The notes beneath the pieces were generated by a model that saw only the letters and a list, made by a program, of their open reading frames with translations, made no database searches and was not told the DNA's origin. Of a stretch of 64,000 nucleotides of DNA, positions 35,035 to 43,879 are shown one piece after another. Both the position numbers and the translations under genes were made by a program. Within the stretch, counting starts at the first letter, position 1; each line of letters begins with the position of its first letter. The DNA is from Bacteroidales bacterium. Its GTDB lineage: Bacteria; Bacteroidota; Bacteroidia; Bacteroidales; UBA932. The DNA lies in assembly GCA_023667095.1 (NCBI GenBank), contig JAMPAT010000001.1:252903-316902 (forward strand), written 5' to 3'.

Positions 35035-35841
35035 ATGAAAAAGAATATCATCAAATATGCTGCTGTCATCGTCATGGCTGCTGCAATAATGGGATGCGAA
35101 AGGATTGATGCAGGATGCGAAGGCATAAGGGTCAATCTCTATGGCAACAACAAGGGCGTGGACCAGGTAAACCTCGTCACGGGAATGGTATGGTACAATC
35201 CACTGACCACTGCAGTCTACGAATACCCGATGTATGTACAGACTGTTGACTATCCACCGTTTGCAATCAATGCTAAAGACGGATCGAAATTTGTCGTGGA
35301 CCCGACAATCAACATCAACCCTGTGGCCGGAAAGTCACCGGAGATTTTCAAGAAATACAGGAAGCCGCTGGAGGATGTGATGCAAGATGTCCTGTACACG
35401 CATATAAAGAATGCATACCGGATCAAATTGAACAACTACACCACGGATGAACTTGTCAGCAAGAGGGAGGAATTTGAGAAGACCACAGAGGAATATCTGA
35501 GGGAAGTGCTTCTCAAGGAGAATTTCGAACTTGGAGAAATGACCTCCGGCCTCAAATACCCCGAGACACTTGAAGCAACGATAACCCAAAAGAACGAGGC
35601 TGTCCAGAAAGCACAGAAGGCAGCCAATGAACTGGAGATTGTGAAGGCTGAGGCAGAGAAGAAAATTGTTGCCGCCAGAGCAGAATATGAGGCTAACCTG
35701 CTCAAGACAAAGGCCTTGACACCACAGATTCTGGAACAGATGTGGATTGACAAGTGGAATGGTGAAGTCCCGACAGTAATCACAGGCTCCAACACTTCTA
35801 CATTCCTTGACCTCGGCCAGCTAAGGAAAGCCAAGAATTGA
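35035..35841 (+). CDS. SPFH/prohibitin-like lipoprotein
   Basis: 268 aa, ATG start. A lipobox-like IMGCERIDAG follows the N-terminal hydrophobic segment. The body resembles a Band 7 / SPFH domain: GIRVNLYGNNKGVDQVNLVTG, VWYNPLTTAVYEYPMYVQTV, AKDGSKFVVDPTININ and TDELVSKREEFEKTTEEYL, followed by an Ala/Glu/Lys-rich helix of about 50 residues (KNEAVQKAQKAANELEIVKA). SPFH proteins form rings that scaffold membrane proteases. It sits downstream of the BI-1/YccA-family gene, which fits a shared role at FtsH. The lipoprotein anchor in place of a transmembrane helix is unusual for the family, so the lipobox should be treated with some caution. Confidence 0.75.
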   Translation: MKKNIIKYAAVIVMAAAIMGCERIDAGCEGIRVNLYGNNKGVDQVNLVTGMVWYNPLTTAVYEYPMYVQTVDYPPFAINAKDGSKFVVDPTININPVAGKSPEIFKKYRKPLEDVMQDVLYTHIKNAYRIKLNNYTTDELVSKREEFEKTTEEYLREVLLKENFELGEMTSGLKYPETLEATITQKNEAVQKAQKAANELEIVKAEAEKKIVAARAEYEANLLKTKALTPQILEQMWIDKWNGEVPTVITGSNTSTFLDLGQLRKAKN

Positions 35842-36253
35842 CAGATACTTTAGATTGATGCCGCTGCCGGTTTGGCGTTGAGCCATTTGTTGCCCCAAAT
35901 GTCTACCGGACTGAAATCCCAATGCACAATCAAGACTGATATTATGATTGAGCTATTGGAAGAGGTTAAAGAAGTGGCAATTGAGTGAGCACACCCCAAA
36001 CACATAAACATCTAACGGACAATTATTTCCATTTTTAAAGTGTGCCAAAGCGGCCCAATTTCAGTACCATCTGGCACACAAAATACCATTCTACGCTCTC
36101 CAAGGCACATTCGCGTGCTCACTCATTGGCAAACCACCATCCTGTCCAGACTTTGCAATATCTTGTCTTCCTGTATTTTTTAGGGGGGGAGGTAACACAG
36201 GGGAATCCCGGCGATCCACATTACCCAGATGCATGGACATCCCCGTCATACCC
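35842..36253. other. Intergenic stretch with nested inverted repeats and a 29-codon ORF remnant
   Basis: An ORF of 29 codons (35899-35988) with the end DIMIELLEEVKEVAIE looks like the C-terminal scrap of a larger protein but is too short to identify. TGAGTGAGCAC at 35982-35992 pairs with GTGCTCACTCA at 36115-36125 (11 bp), and GTGTGCCA at 36040-36047 pairs with TGGCACAC at 36072-36079 inside it. The pattern may be a decayed mobile element. A G7-G8 run lies near 36183. Confidence 0.4.
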
Positions 36254-36285
36254 AAAAAAGAGGACACTCTTTCGAATGTCCTCTT
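36254..36285 (-). terminator. Rho-independent terminator of the tRNA-Leu gene
   Basis: On the minus strand AAGAGGACA and TGTCCTCTT (36258-36266 with 36277-36285, 9 bp) form a stem with a 10-nt loop, followed by a run of six T (complement of 36254-36259). It begins a few bases after the tRNA 3' end. Confidence 0.8.
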
Positions 36286-36287
36286 AG

Positions 36288-36370
36288 TGCGGATGGCGAG
36301 ACTCGAACTCGCACAGGATAACTCCCACTACCCCCTCAAAGTAGCGCGTCTACCATTTCGCCACATCCGC
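36288..36370 (-). tRNA. tRNA-Leu (anticodon GAG)
   Basis: 83 nt. Acceptor stem GCGGATG pairs with CATCCGC, discriminator A. D-arm GTGGCGAAATGGTAGACGCG has the A14 and G18G19-like pattern, the anticodon stem-loop is CTACT-TTGAGGG-GGTAG with anticodon GAG reading CUC/CUU leucine codons, the long variable arm (class II) is TGGGAGTTATCCT, and the T-arm GCGAG-TTCGAGTCTCGC is regular. CCA is not encoded. The long variable arm and A discriminator confirm leucine. Confidence 0.95.
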
Positions 36371-36440
36371 TTTGATTTGGGATTGCAAAGATAGACATGA
36401 TTTTTTAAACCGCAAAATTATTTTAGATTTTTTTGCAAAA

Positions 36441-36896
36441 TTATTTGATTTTTGTCCATGAGACCGTTTCCGATATGCCGAGAAGCGAACCTCTAAGCTT
36501 CAATTTTCCGTCATCACCGAAAGAACATTTTACATTTGCCTTTATTCCACGTATGGGGTCATAGACTTTTCCTCCATCCCAGCACTTCTTCCCGCTGTTA
36601 TATCCAAGGTTCCACACTAGGAGAATCTTGTCACATGGTGTATTCCTCAGGCTTTTGTCCGGATTCTTTTCATCAAGACGCTTCTTGCCATTCTTGTCCT
36701 TGTCATTTTTCACCCAGAACACCTGCGCCTTGTAGGTCCCGTCGGATTCCTTTGTAAAACGCACCTTGCTCTGCTCTCCGTCGCGTTCGACATAATAGTC
36801 ACCCAATATACTGTCTGCAACAGAATTCAGGTCCTGGGCTGTCAGTGCAAGCACAGGCACCATTGCGCATAGAATTGAAATAAATATCTTTTTCAT
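36441..36896 (-). CDS. DUF2147 family secreted protein
   Basis: 151 aa from the ATG at 36896 (the upstream frame to 37034 has no promoter or signal support). A signal peptide ends LALTAQ, so it is exported to the periplasm. DUF2147 is a small beta-barrel-like family; this copy shows VERDGEQSKVRFTKESDG, the NPDKSLRNTPCDKILLVW segment with a conserved Cys, and KVYDPIRGIKANVKCSF, GKLKLRGSLLGISETVSW. No function has been established. A -7 box on the minus strand (complement of 37053-37060, TAAATTTG) lies about 150 nt upstream. Confidence 0.85.
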   Translation of the reverse strand: MKKIFISILCAMVPVLALTAQDLNSVADSILGDYYVERDGEQSKVRFTKESDGTYKAQVFWVKNDKDKNGKKRLDEKNPDKSLRNTPCDKILLVWNLGYNSGKKCWDGGKVYDPIRGIKANVKCSFGDDGKLKLRGSLLGISETVSWTKIK

Positions 36897-37052
36897 AATA
36901 CACTGTTTTTTTAATGTCGTGGGCCATATACCATAATCTTGCCAAACAGTACGCATGCGGCAAACATGGCTTTCCGTACAATGCAGCCGGTCATTAGGCT
37001 GCCTGCCATGGCTCCCAGGCGCACATTCTGCCATAGTCTACGGAAAGGGTTG

Positions 37053-37080
37053 CAAATTTAGATAAGATTCCGTAAATTTG
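37053..37080. promoter_or_regulatory. Divergent -7 boxes for rpsP-rimM and the DUF2147 gene
   Basis: Plus strand: TAAATTTG at 37073-37080 with TTG at 37050-37052 as partial -33 (20-nt gap) toward rpsP. Minus strand: TAAATTTG (complement of 37053-37060) toward the DUF2147 gene. Confidence 0.5.
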
Positions 37081-37141
37081 CACGTTTTTCCTCGGGAAGG
37101 AAAACACAGGTTATTTTATAAATTCATTAAAACAGATTACA

Positions 37142-37693
37142 ATGGCTGTTAAAATTCGTCTTCAGCGCCACGGAAAAAAGAATTTCGCATTCTACCACAT
37201 TGTCGTGGCTGACTCACGCGCACCTCGCGATGGTCGTTTCATTGAGCAGATTGGCTCCTACAACCCTAACACAAACCCTGCAACTATCGTCCTCAACTCA
37301 GACAGGGCACTTGCATGGCTTAACGTAGGTGCGCAGCCAACCCTCGTCACACGCCGTATCCTCTCCTATGAGGGAGTTCTCCTGCGCAAACACCTCCAGG
37401 GCGGAGTTGCAAAGGGAGCATTCACACAGGAAGAGGCTGACAAGAAATTCGAGGCTTGGAAAGCTCAGAAAGACGCAAAGGTCAATGCCAAGAAAGAAGG
37501 TCTCGTAAAGGAGGCAGACGCCAAGGCCAAGGCTGCAATAGAGGCTGAGGCAAAGGTTAACCAGGAAAGGGCTGAAGCTCTTGCAAAGAAGAAAGCAGAG
37601 GCTGAGGAAGCTGCAAAGGCTGCTGCCGAGGCTGCCGCTGCTGAGAAGGCTGCAAAAGAGGCAGAAGCATCTGCTGAGAACACCGAGGCGTAA
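37142..37693 (+). CDS. rpsP: 30S ribosomal protein S16 with a long C-terminal extension
   Basis: 183 aa, ATG start. The S16 core occupies residues 1-85 ([72 protein letters not shown]). After about residue 100 a long helix-forming Ala/Lys/Glu tail follows ([20 protein letters not shown]). Proteins in most bacteria are about 80-100 aa; the extra tail is known from Bacteroidota S16 and may reach the 30S surface. It is followed by rimM with a one-base overlap of stop and start (TAATG), the normal rpsP-rimM order. Confidence 0.96.
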   Translation: MAVKIRLQRHGKKNFAFYHIVVADSRAPRDGRFIEQIGSYNPNTNPATIVLNSDRALAWLNVGAQPTLVTRRILSYEGVLLRKHLQGGVAKGAFTQEEADKKFEAWKAQKDAKVNAKKEGLVKEADAKAKAAIEAEAKVNQERAEALAKKKAEAEEAAKAAAEAAAAEKAAKEAEASAENTEA

Positions 37694-38226
37694 TGTCCCA
37701 GGAGGAGAATCACAAGCTGCTTAAGGTTGCACAGGTACTGAAATCCAACGGTACCGACGGTGAAATTGTAATAGGCACACGTGAAATATCCCCCGATGAC
37801 ATCAACCTGAAGGAACCGGTATTCATCCATTTTGATGGACTGCCGGTTCCATTTTTTATTGAATCACTTGTAAAGAGAGGCAACAACAAGGCATTGGTGC
37901 ACCTTACGGACATTTCCTCATTTGAAGATTCAGAGGAAATCATAGGGCGCGGAATATTCGCAGAAAGCAGCAGCATTGACGTTGACTATGAAGAGGATGA
38001 CTTTTCCGCCCTTATCGGCTGGAAACTGTACTCAGCTGGAGAAGACGGAGATGAGGAAGTTGGAGAGATTACAGATTTCCTTGACATACCGAACAATCCG
38101 TGCATAGAGGTTATTACAGACAATGGAGCAGTCAATATCCCTCTCCATGAAGACCTTATCCTGTCCATTGATCCGGTAAACCAGGAAATCGTGATGGAAA
38201 TCCCATCTGGCCTGCTTGAACTATAG
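37693..38226 (+). CDS. rimM: Ribosome maturation factor RimM
   Basis: 177 aa, ATG start overlapping the rpsP stop. RimM helps 16S rRNA 3' domain folding and S19 assembly in 30S biogenesis. Two domains are seen: an N-terminal RimM domain (residues 10-90: VAQVLKSNGTDGEIVIGT, VFIHFDGLPVPFFIESLV) and a C-terminal PRC barrel (about 100-170: ALIGWKLYSAGEDGDEEVGE, GAVNIPLHEDLILSIDPVNQ). The GTDGEI motif replaces the usual G-x-x-G(E/V) glycine motif in a form common to Bacteroidota. It is translationally coupled to rpsP. Confidence 0.93.
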   Translation: MSQEENHKLLKVAQVLKSNGTDGEIVIGTREISPDDINLKEPVFIHFDGLPVPFFIESLVKRGNNKALVHLTDISSFEDSEEIIGRGIFAESSSIDVDYEEDDFSALIGWKLYSAGEDGDEEVGEITDFLDIPNNPCIEVITDNGAVNIPLHEDLILSIDPVNQEIVMEIPSGLLEL

Positions 38227-38424
38227 ATGGCAGCCAGTACTTCAATACAGGAAGAGCCCGGTTGAAGGGTCTGTTTTTCGAATGAGGCTGTCTAACAGGT
38301 AGCCTGTAAAGTCTTCGCCCCATTACCCTGGCTTGAGTGATTCCCAATTCAGGACACCTGGACACTTCGGGTGAAAAATTTGCACCTCAAAGCTACACCT
38401 GGACATCCATGGGTCAGATTGTCA

Positions 38425-38464
38425 AAAAGCGGGCAGTTCCAAGTCTTTGGAGCTGCCCGCTTTT
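38425..38464. terminator. Strong bidirectional terminator between rimM and the DUF4465 gene
   Basis: Left arm 38425-38442, loop GTCT 38443-38446, right arm 38447-38464; 18 pairs including one G-U wobble, with an A-run at the left foot and a T-run at the right foot. It stops the rpsP-rimM transcript and also the convergent DUF4465 gene. Confidence 0.88.
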
Positions 38465-38480
38465 CATCAATTGCATTACG

Positions 38481-39209
38481 CTATTCTTCCTTTATATGTA
38501 TCTTGGCAACAAGGTTGTCAAGGCAGAAATATCTCGGCACGCCGTCACCGGAAGTCTCAAGATGGAAGTCAATTGCATCTATATTGCCTAATTTACTGAG
38601 TGAAACAGTTTTCCAGGCCACGTTGACGCTATCCTTTGAAGCCAGGCAATATTTGGCTTCACCTGTCTTGGAGCCATTGAGATAGCCTGTAATGGTAAGA
38701 TTAAGGTATTCGTCATTGTCCTTGGCAGCAGAGCCTTCATCAAGAAAATATTTCACAACCGGCTGTGTATTTGTCACCATACAATATACAGGCGTACATG
38801 TTCCTTTGGAAGCCATTGAGAAAACGGCTCCATGCTCCGGTTTCCGTGCACTGTCGTAAAAGACAGCACAGCCGTCAACTACCGAGCCTGTAGATGTTGA
38901 CAATGGATTCGTATAGACTGTAAAGTCCGGATATTTATTGTCATCAGCGACGACAAGTGAACTGTCGCGCTTCATTGAAATCACAAAGCCGCCAAAGAAT
39001 TCACCGGTGTTCTCATCTATATTTGCAAGGAACTGCAGTCCGGTAGAAGAGTCTGCAAGAGTATTTATATATACGCTGTCAGGGAAATTCTTTGGATCAT
39101 ACGCATAATTGAATCCTGCAACGCCTGTAAAGTTAGCCTCATAGTAAGCTCCTTTGAAACATGCCGTACAAAGTACAGCAAAGGCCATAAGGCCAATAAT
39201 CTTCTTCAT
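38481..39209 (-). CDS. DUF4465 family surface lipoprotein
   Basis: 242 aa from the ATG at 39209. A lipobox LCTACFKG (Cys17) makes it a lipoprotein. DUF4465 is a Bacteroidota cell-surface family; this one shows the family features FTGVAGFNYAYDPKNFPDSV, NTGEFFGGFVISMKRDSSLV, VYCMVTNTQPVVKYFLDEGS, and LSKLGNIDAIDFHLETSGD with the CL-x-N-(L/I) element near the C-terminus. The fold resembles a jelly-roll carbohydrate-binding module. No ligand is known. The gene is convergent with rimM across a strong hairpin and begins a minus-strand run; the next gene, dapF, is 113 nt away and is probably separate. Confidence 0.8.
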   Translation of the reverse strand: MKKIIGLMAFAVLCTACFKGAYYEANFTGVAGFNYAYDPKNFPDSVYINTLADSSTGLQFLANIDENTGEFFGGFVISMKRDSSLVVADDNKYPDFTVYTNPLSTSTGSVVDGCAVFYDSARKPEHGAVFSMASKGTCTPVYCMVTNTQPVVKYFLDEGSAAKDNDEYLNLTITGYLNGSKTGEAKYCLASKDSVNVAWKTVSLSKLGNIDAIDFHLETSGDGVPRYFCLDNLVAKIHIKEE

Positions 39210-39322
39210 AATATATACTTTAAATATTTTCAACTAAACTCTACCCGCTATCCGGAGCGGACAAAATGCTAATATAGGACAAAAATGCCAAAGCACAAAG
39301 AAAACAGGCTACAGATGCTTTG

Positions 39323-40234
39323 CTACAGCAAAATTTTGCACACATACGTTGCAGGCCCTGTCAGCCATACATCTTCAGCTCCGCCTTCAACCGGGCTGAA
39401 ATCAACTGCAAGCCTGTCACGCAGGGCCTTCACATCCACATGTACATGCCCTGCCCCAAAATCGTGGAATATACCGGCAGATTTCCGTGCCTCCCCAGAG
39501 CCACAATGATGCCACATAGCTATTGCAGAGGCTGTTATACCTGTACCGCAGGCGTATGTTTCCGCCTCGACCCCCTTTTCGTATGTCCTTACATGCAGAC
39601 ATCCTCCACAAGGCTCCACGAAGTTGACATTTGTCCCGGCCGGAGCAAACTCCTCCATATAACGTATACGCCGCCCTTCACCAAAGACATCGTAATCATC
39701 CATGGAAACAACCGGCATTACAAAATGCCTTGTACCAGTATCAAGAAAATAGCCCTCAGGTACACCTGTGACCTGGTCATCCTTCCCGTACCGTACTATG
39801 CCGGCAACATCTTTCATTTTCAATTTCACTACCTTTGATTTCTCTGATGCAGAAAGGATTTCTGCATCGTGAGGGCCATCGGCAGCCTCAAATCTGAAAT
39901 TATGGACCCCACAGTCTGCAGCAAAGGCCACAATACATCGTCCTCCATTGCCGCACATCATTCCTCCAGATCCGTCAGAGTTGTAATACACCATCCGGAA
40001 ATCAAGACGGCCAGATGTCTCAAGAAGCATTAATCCGTCTGCTCCGATGCCGTACCTTCGGTCACACAGCTGCGCTATACGTCCGGAAGACAGGAAGTTT
40101 TCAGTTCCGCCATCAACGGAAACACCTGTATTTGCAACAGTACTTTTGATAGCGTCCCCATGCACTATGCGGCCGTCCCTGTTGTCTATGACAAGGAAAT
40201 CATTTCCGGCCCCCTGATATTTATATAGTTCCAT
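39323..40234 (-). CDS. dapF: Diaminopimelate epimerase
   Basis: 303 aa from the ATG at 40234 (an upstream TTG is rejected). DapF isomerises LL- to meso-diaminopimelate with two cysteines acting as acid and base. These are Cys94 in SGGMMCGNGGRC and Cys229 in TYACGTGITASAIA. The N-terminal MELYKYQGAGNDFLVIDNR is standard. An insertion near residues 30-50 (STVANTGVSVDGGTENFLSS) makes the protein about 25 aa longer than typical DapF. Last gene of the seven-gene lysine operon, 17 nt after the aminotransferase gene. Confidence 0.95.
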   Translation of the reverse strand: MELYKYQGAGNDFLVIDNRDGRIVHGDAIKSTVANTGVSVDGGTENFLSSGRIAQLCDRRYGIGADGLMLLETSGRLDFRMVYYNSDGSGGMMCGNGGRCIVAFAADCGVHNFRFEAADGPHDAEILSASEKSKVVKLKMKDVAGIVRYGKDDQVTGVPEGYFLDTGTRHFVMPVVSMDDYDVFGEGRRIRYMEEFAPAGTNVNFVEPCGGCLHVRTYEKGVEAETYACGTGITASAIAMWHHCGSGEARKSAGIFHDFGAGHVHVDVKALRDRLAVDFSPVEGGAEDVWLTGPATYVCKILL

Positions 40235-40251
40235 TTCCTTGAATTCCAATA

Positions 40252-41463
40252 TTACACATCATGCACTGAATTGCCCAAATGCCGGTCCAGCAGGGAAGCA
40301 AGGAGTACAATCCCCTCACGGATACGCTCCGGCGGCATGAATGAGAAATTAAGCCTCATTGTATTCAGCCCTGTTCCATCAGTATGGAAGAATGAACCGG
40401 CCACATACGCCACACCGGCATCCAGGGCCTCGTCATAGAATTTCACAGCATCAAACCCCTCAGGCATGCTCAGGAAAAGGAAAAGCCCTCCTTCCGGATG
40501 TGTCCATGTCACGCCTTCGGGCATATATTCATCAAGAAGCGAAAGCATCAGGTCCCTCTTTGAGCGGTACAGATCTATGCTCTTTGCAAGATTGGCATCA
40601 AGCCTGCCGGAAGCCATGAACTCCGCAGCGACATACTGGTCAAATACAGGAGGACACAGGTCAAGCGACTGCTTGCACACATATATCTTGTCCAGCAGCC
40701 CTGGATTACAGAAAATCCATCCGAGCCTGAATCCTGGAGCCATTATCTTTGAGAAAGAGCCAAGATGCAGTACTATGTCAGGGTCAAGAGAATATATTGT
40801 CGGTACATGTTCACCCTCATAACGGAGTTCACGGTAAGGGGCATCCTCGACAATCAGGAATCCATATTTGCGGGCCAGCCCTACAAGAATCTCCCTGTGC
40901 GAAAGGCTGAGTGTTTCTCCTGAGGGATTCTGGAAATCTGCAATCGCATAAAGGAACTTTATCTTCTTTCCTGCAGCAAGACATTCGACTATGGCATCTT
41001 CCCATGAACGGGAAAATGCCTCAGGGTCAGCAGCAGCCCTGACTCCAACCACATCGGCCCTATACGAACGGAAAGACTGCAGTGCACCGAGATATGAAGG
41101 ATTTGAGGCAAGTATCACATCGCCGGGATCAACAAGGACCCTTGTGCATACATCTATTCCCTGCTGCGATGATGATGTAACCTGTATCCTCTCCAGCGGC
41201 ACACCATATCTTTCCGACAGGGACTCCCTCAATTCCGGGACTCCCTGGGTCGCTCCATATTGGAAGGCCTTGCCGCCATTCCTGGCAATCACATTCTGCA
41301 TAATTTCACCGAACTGGCCAAGCGGGAAAGTCTCTGCAGATGGATATCCGCCTGCAAATGAATATATTGCATTCAGGTCCACCCTCTTGAATATTTCCCT
41401 TACCGGCGAACGGAAAAAAGAGCCTGTGTCTTCAGAAAAAAGCCTGTTATAATCCATTCCCAT
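40252..41463 (-). CDS. PLP-dependent aminotransferase, LysN-like; likely N-succinyl-diaminopimelate aminotransferase
   Basis: 403 aa from the ATG at 41463; ATG at 41457 is also possible. Fold type I aminotransferase without a GntR domain. Visible: FAGGYPSAETFPLGQF, LQYG-type KAFQYGATQGVPELRESL, PLP-ring contacts in IVEDAPYRELRYEGE, PLP-lysine segment HLGSFSKIMAPGFRLGWIF (Lys of SFSK), and MRLNFSFMPPERIREGI near the C-terminus. It is closest to 2-aminoadipate/LysN-type enzymes. Because the neighbours dapD and dapE act before and after the transamination step, the simplest reading is that this enzyme fills the DapC role. Alternatives, such as direct DapL-like LL-DAP aminotransferase activity, do not fit the presence of dapD and dapE. 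Confidence 0.8.
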   Translation of the reverse strand: MGMDYNRLFSEDTGSFFRSPVREIFKRVDLNAIYSFAGGYPSAETFPLGQFGEIMQNVIARNGGKAFQYGATQGVPELRESLSERYGVPLERIQVTSSSQQGIDVCTRVLVDPGDVILASNPSYLGALQSFRSYRADVVGVRAAADPEAFSRSWEDAIVECLAAGKKIKFLYAIADFQNPSGETLSLSHREILVGLARKYGFLIVEDAPYRELRYEGEHVPTIYSLDPDIVLHLGSFSKIMAPGFRLGWIFCNPGLLDKIYVCKQSLDLCPPVFDQYVAAEFMASGRLDANLAKSIDLYRSKRDLMLSLLDEYMPEGVTWTHPEGGLFLFLSMPEGFDAVKFYDEALDAGVAYVAGSFFHTDGTGLNTMRLNFSFMPPERIREGIVLLASLLDRHLGNSVHDV

Positions 41464-41504
41464 CAACGATTTCACTGACAAAATTTAACATTGCCGCATT
41501 CAAC

Positions 41505-42281
41505 TTAACGCAGCAAATCCTCAAGCACTACTGAAGCAGAAGTCTTGGCATCACGGTATTTAACAATCACAGGCGTATAGAGATGTATTCCCTGCGCAGC
41601 ACCTGGCCCCTTGGTCACCGGACGGCTTCCGGAGACAACCACAGCACCCTCAGGGACAACCATCTGCCCGTTTTCGTCTGCACGGATGTATTCCCCTGTA
41701 GTGGCATCAAATATTGCTGTAGATGAATTGATTATGACGCCTGTCCCTATTACTGCATTCTCCTTTACAATCGTTCCTTCATATATTCCGCAGTTTCCTC
41801 CTATGAATACATTGTCCTCGATTATGACAGGCAATGCTCCTACTGGTTCAAGCACCCCTCCGAGCTGCGACGCAGCAGACAGGTGGACATGTTTTCCGAC
41901 CTGTGCACATGAGCCTACAAGCGCGTGCGAATCAATCATTGTATCGGAATCTACATACGCACCCACATTAATATAGGAAGGAGGCATGACGATTACTGAA
42001 GGGGCAAGATATGCTCCTCTCCTCACCGTGCTTCCACCTGGTACAATCCTGACACTGTCAGCTGCAGTGAATTTTCTTGCAGGGAAAGTATCCTTGTCGA
42101 AAAATGAAAAGGCTCCGTCCGACATGTCATGCAGTTTTCCGAGACGGAAACCGGCGAGTATGGCCTCCTTGATCCAGGAATTCACGACCCATTTGCCGTC
42201 AATCTTCTCCGCTATCCTTATATCTCCTTTTTCAAGGCCGGACATCACCTCATTGAATCTGTCCAAATCCATATTACTCAT
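41505..42281 (-). CDS. dapD: 2,3,4,5-tetrahydropyridine-2,6-dicarboxylate N-succinyltransferase
   Basis: 258 aa, ATG start with a second ATG at 42272. DapD succinylates tetrahydrodipicolinate using succinyl-CoA, committing lysine synthesis to the acyl branch. It belongs to the left-handed beta-helix (hexapeptide) family: [60 protein letters not shown] and [20 protein letters not shown] form the repeats. Ends with [20 protein letters not shown]. It overlaps the upstream dapA by 8 nt and lies 41 nt before the aminotransferase gene. Confidence 0.95.
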   Translation of the reverse strand: MSNMDLDRFNEVMSGLEKGDIRIAEKIDGKWVVNSWIKEAILAGFRLGKLHDMSDGAFSFFDKDTFPARKFTAADSVRIVPGGSTVRRGAYLAPSVIVMPPSYINVGAYVDSDTMIDSHALVGSCAQVGKHVHLSAASQLGGVLEPVGALPVIIEDNVFIGGNCGIYEGTIVKENAVIGTGVIINSSTAIFDATTGEYIRADENGQMVVPEGAVVVSGSRPVTKGPGAAQGIHLYTPVIVKYRDAKTSASVVLEDLLR

Positions 42282-43152
42282 ATTTCAGGTCATTGATTGT
42301 CTTTACCATTATATCATAAGTGGAATCCTCACATGATGTGAGGGGAAGCCTAAGCTCGTTTTCCATGAGCCCCATCGCAGAAAGGCCGGCCTTGACCGGA
42401 ATAGGATTGCTCTCGATGAAGCAGTTTTCAAACAACGGCATCAGCCTGGCATTCAATGCATCTGCTTCTTTGAAATTTCCTTCAGATGCAGCCTCTGTCA
42501 TCTTGACAAGAAGTCCCGGGGCGATATTTGAAGCCACGCTTATGACACCTGCGCCTCCCATTTTCATGATGTCGACTGTCTGGTCATCATTGCCGCTCAG
42601 CACGGAAAATCCGTCCGGTGCACCTAAAATGATTTCCTTTATCTGTCCCAGATTTCCGGAAGCCTCCTTTATCGCTACAATATTCTCTATCTCAGCAAGT
42701 TTCAGTGTAGTTTCAGCTTTCATGTCAGTACCTGTCCTTCCAGGGACATTATAGAGTACGACAGGCTTGTCGGTCTCCGATGCAACCGCCTTGAAATATT
42801 CATATTGCCCCCTTGCAGTAGGCTTGTTATAGTAAGGTACGACCACAAGGAACATGTCTGCCTCGTTCAGGAGCCTCATGTTCCGGATTGTCTGCTTCAG
42901 GGAGTTCGTCCCGACTCCAGCCAGGATAGTCCGGTCTCCGGCAATTTCCCTCGTCAGTTCAAGCAACTTCTGCTTTTCATCGTCTTCCAGGCAAGGCGTT
43001 TCTGCAGTTGAGCCCAGCGGGACAAGAAAGTGAATACCGGCCTTGACCTGCCTTTCAACTAAGGTTGCATATGCCTTGTAGTCAACGTCACCGTTCCTGA
43101 AAGGTGTGACCAATGCTGTTCCGCACCCTGACAACACAAATCTATTGTTCAT
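42274..43152 (-). CDS. dapA: 4-hydroxy-tetrahydrodipicolinate synthase
   Basis: 292 aa, ATG start. DapA condenses pyruvate with aspartate semialdehyde. The (beta/alpha)8-barrel shows the pyruvate-Schiff-base Lys162 ([11 protein letters not shown]), catalytic Tyr134 ([14 protein letters not shown]) and the GTALVTPF and [12 protein letters not shown] motifs at the start. Length is normal. It overlaps dapD by 8 nt and starts 55 nt after dapB. In Gram-negative bacteria DapA is often lysine-inhibited; no regulatory site is obvious. Confidence 0.96.
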   Translation of the reverse strand: MNNRFVLSGCGTALVTPFRNGDVDYKAYATLVERQVKAGIHFLVPLGSTAETPCLEDDEKQKLLELTREIAGDRTILAGVGTNSLKQTIRNMRLLNEADMFLVVVPYYNKPTARGQYEYFKAVASETDKPVVLYNVPGRTGTDMKAETTLKLAEIENIVAIKEASGNLGQIKEIILGAPDGFSVLSGNDDQTVDIMKMGGAGVISVASNIAPGLLVKMTEAASEGNFKEADALNARLMPLFENCFIESNPIPVKAGLSAMGLMENELRLPLTSCEDSTYDIMVKTINDLKYE

Positions 43153-43207
43153 TGCTCTTGAAATCTATTTTAAAGTTCATGTTAAAACACCGATGAGTAC
43201 AACAGCC

Positions 43208-43879
43208 TCATGCTTCAAATATTATATCCTTGAAATCATGTACACCAGTCATCTTGTCCGCCTTTATTGCAGCCTCGACGGCTCCCTGTGCAAACCCCTC
43301 ACGCGAAAATGCCTCATGCGTAACCGTGATACGGTCATTCAATCCCTCAAACCCTACTGTATGGATTCCCGGTATCTCTCCACAGCGCACCGACTGGATG
43401 TCCGTACATGTACCCATGTTGCCGTCAACTATGCTGCCGAGCGTCTTTGCGGTGCCGCTCGGAGCATCAAGCTTATGACAATGGTGCATCTCGAGCATAT
43501 ACGGACTGTAGCCTCCTGTAACTGCCATCTTTGCCGAGATGAAGTCAACAGCAGCAAAAAGCAGGTTCACTCCGATTGAGAAATTGGAGGCATATATCAT
43601 CGCCGTCCCGCATTTCTCAAAATAGGCAACTACTTCGTCCCTGATGTCGTTCCAGCCAGTGGTGCCGATGACCACAGCCTTGAAGTTCTCTGCAAGCGAC
43701 CTGTAGTTATCACGTATTGCAGCCGGTGTCGTGAAATCTATACAGACGCTCCCGGCAGCGATTGCCTTGTCGAAATTCTGTATGTCCTCACTTTTCCCGG
43801 CACACTCTATCCCTTTTTCGGAAAGGACCTTCTCGACCATCCTTCCCATTTTTCCATAACCGCTGATTACAACTTTCAT
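43208..43879 (-). CDS. dapB: 4-hydroxy-tetrahydrodipicolinate reductase
   Basis: 223 aa, ATG start. DapB reduces the DapA product with NAD(P)H. Rossmann motif VVISGYGKMGRMVEKVL at the N-terminus, active-site HHCHKLDAPSGTAKTLG and C-terminal VTHEAFSREGFAQGAVEAAI are typical. This is the compact form of about 220-240 aa, shorter than the 270 aa E. coli enzyme. Its start overlaps the lysC stop by four bases (ATGA), a sign of translational coupling. Confidence 0.95.
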   Translation of the reverse strand: MKVVISGYGKMGRMVEKVLSEKGIECAGKSEDIQNFDKAIAAGSVCIDFTTPAAIRDNYRSLAENFKAVVIGTTGWNDIRDEVVAYFEKCGTAMIYASNFSIGVNLLFAAVDFISAKMAVTGGYSPYMLEMHHCHKLDAPSGTAKTLGSIVDGNMGTCTDIQSVRCGEIPGIHTVGFEGLNDRITVTHEAFSREGFAQGAVEAAIKADKMTGVHDFKDIIFEA

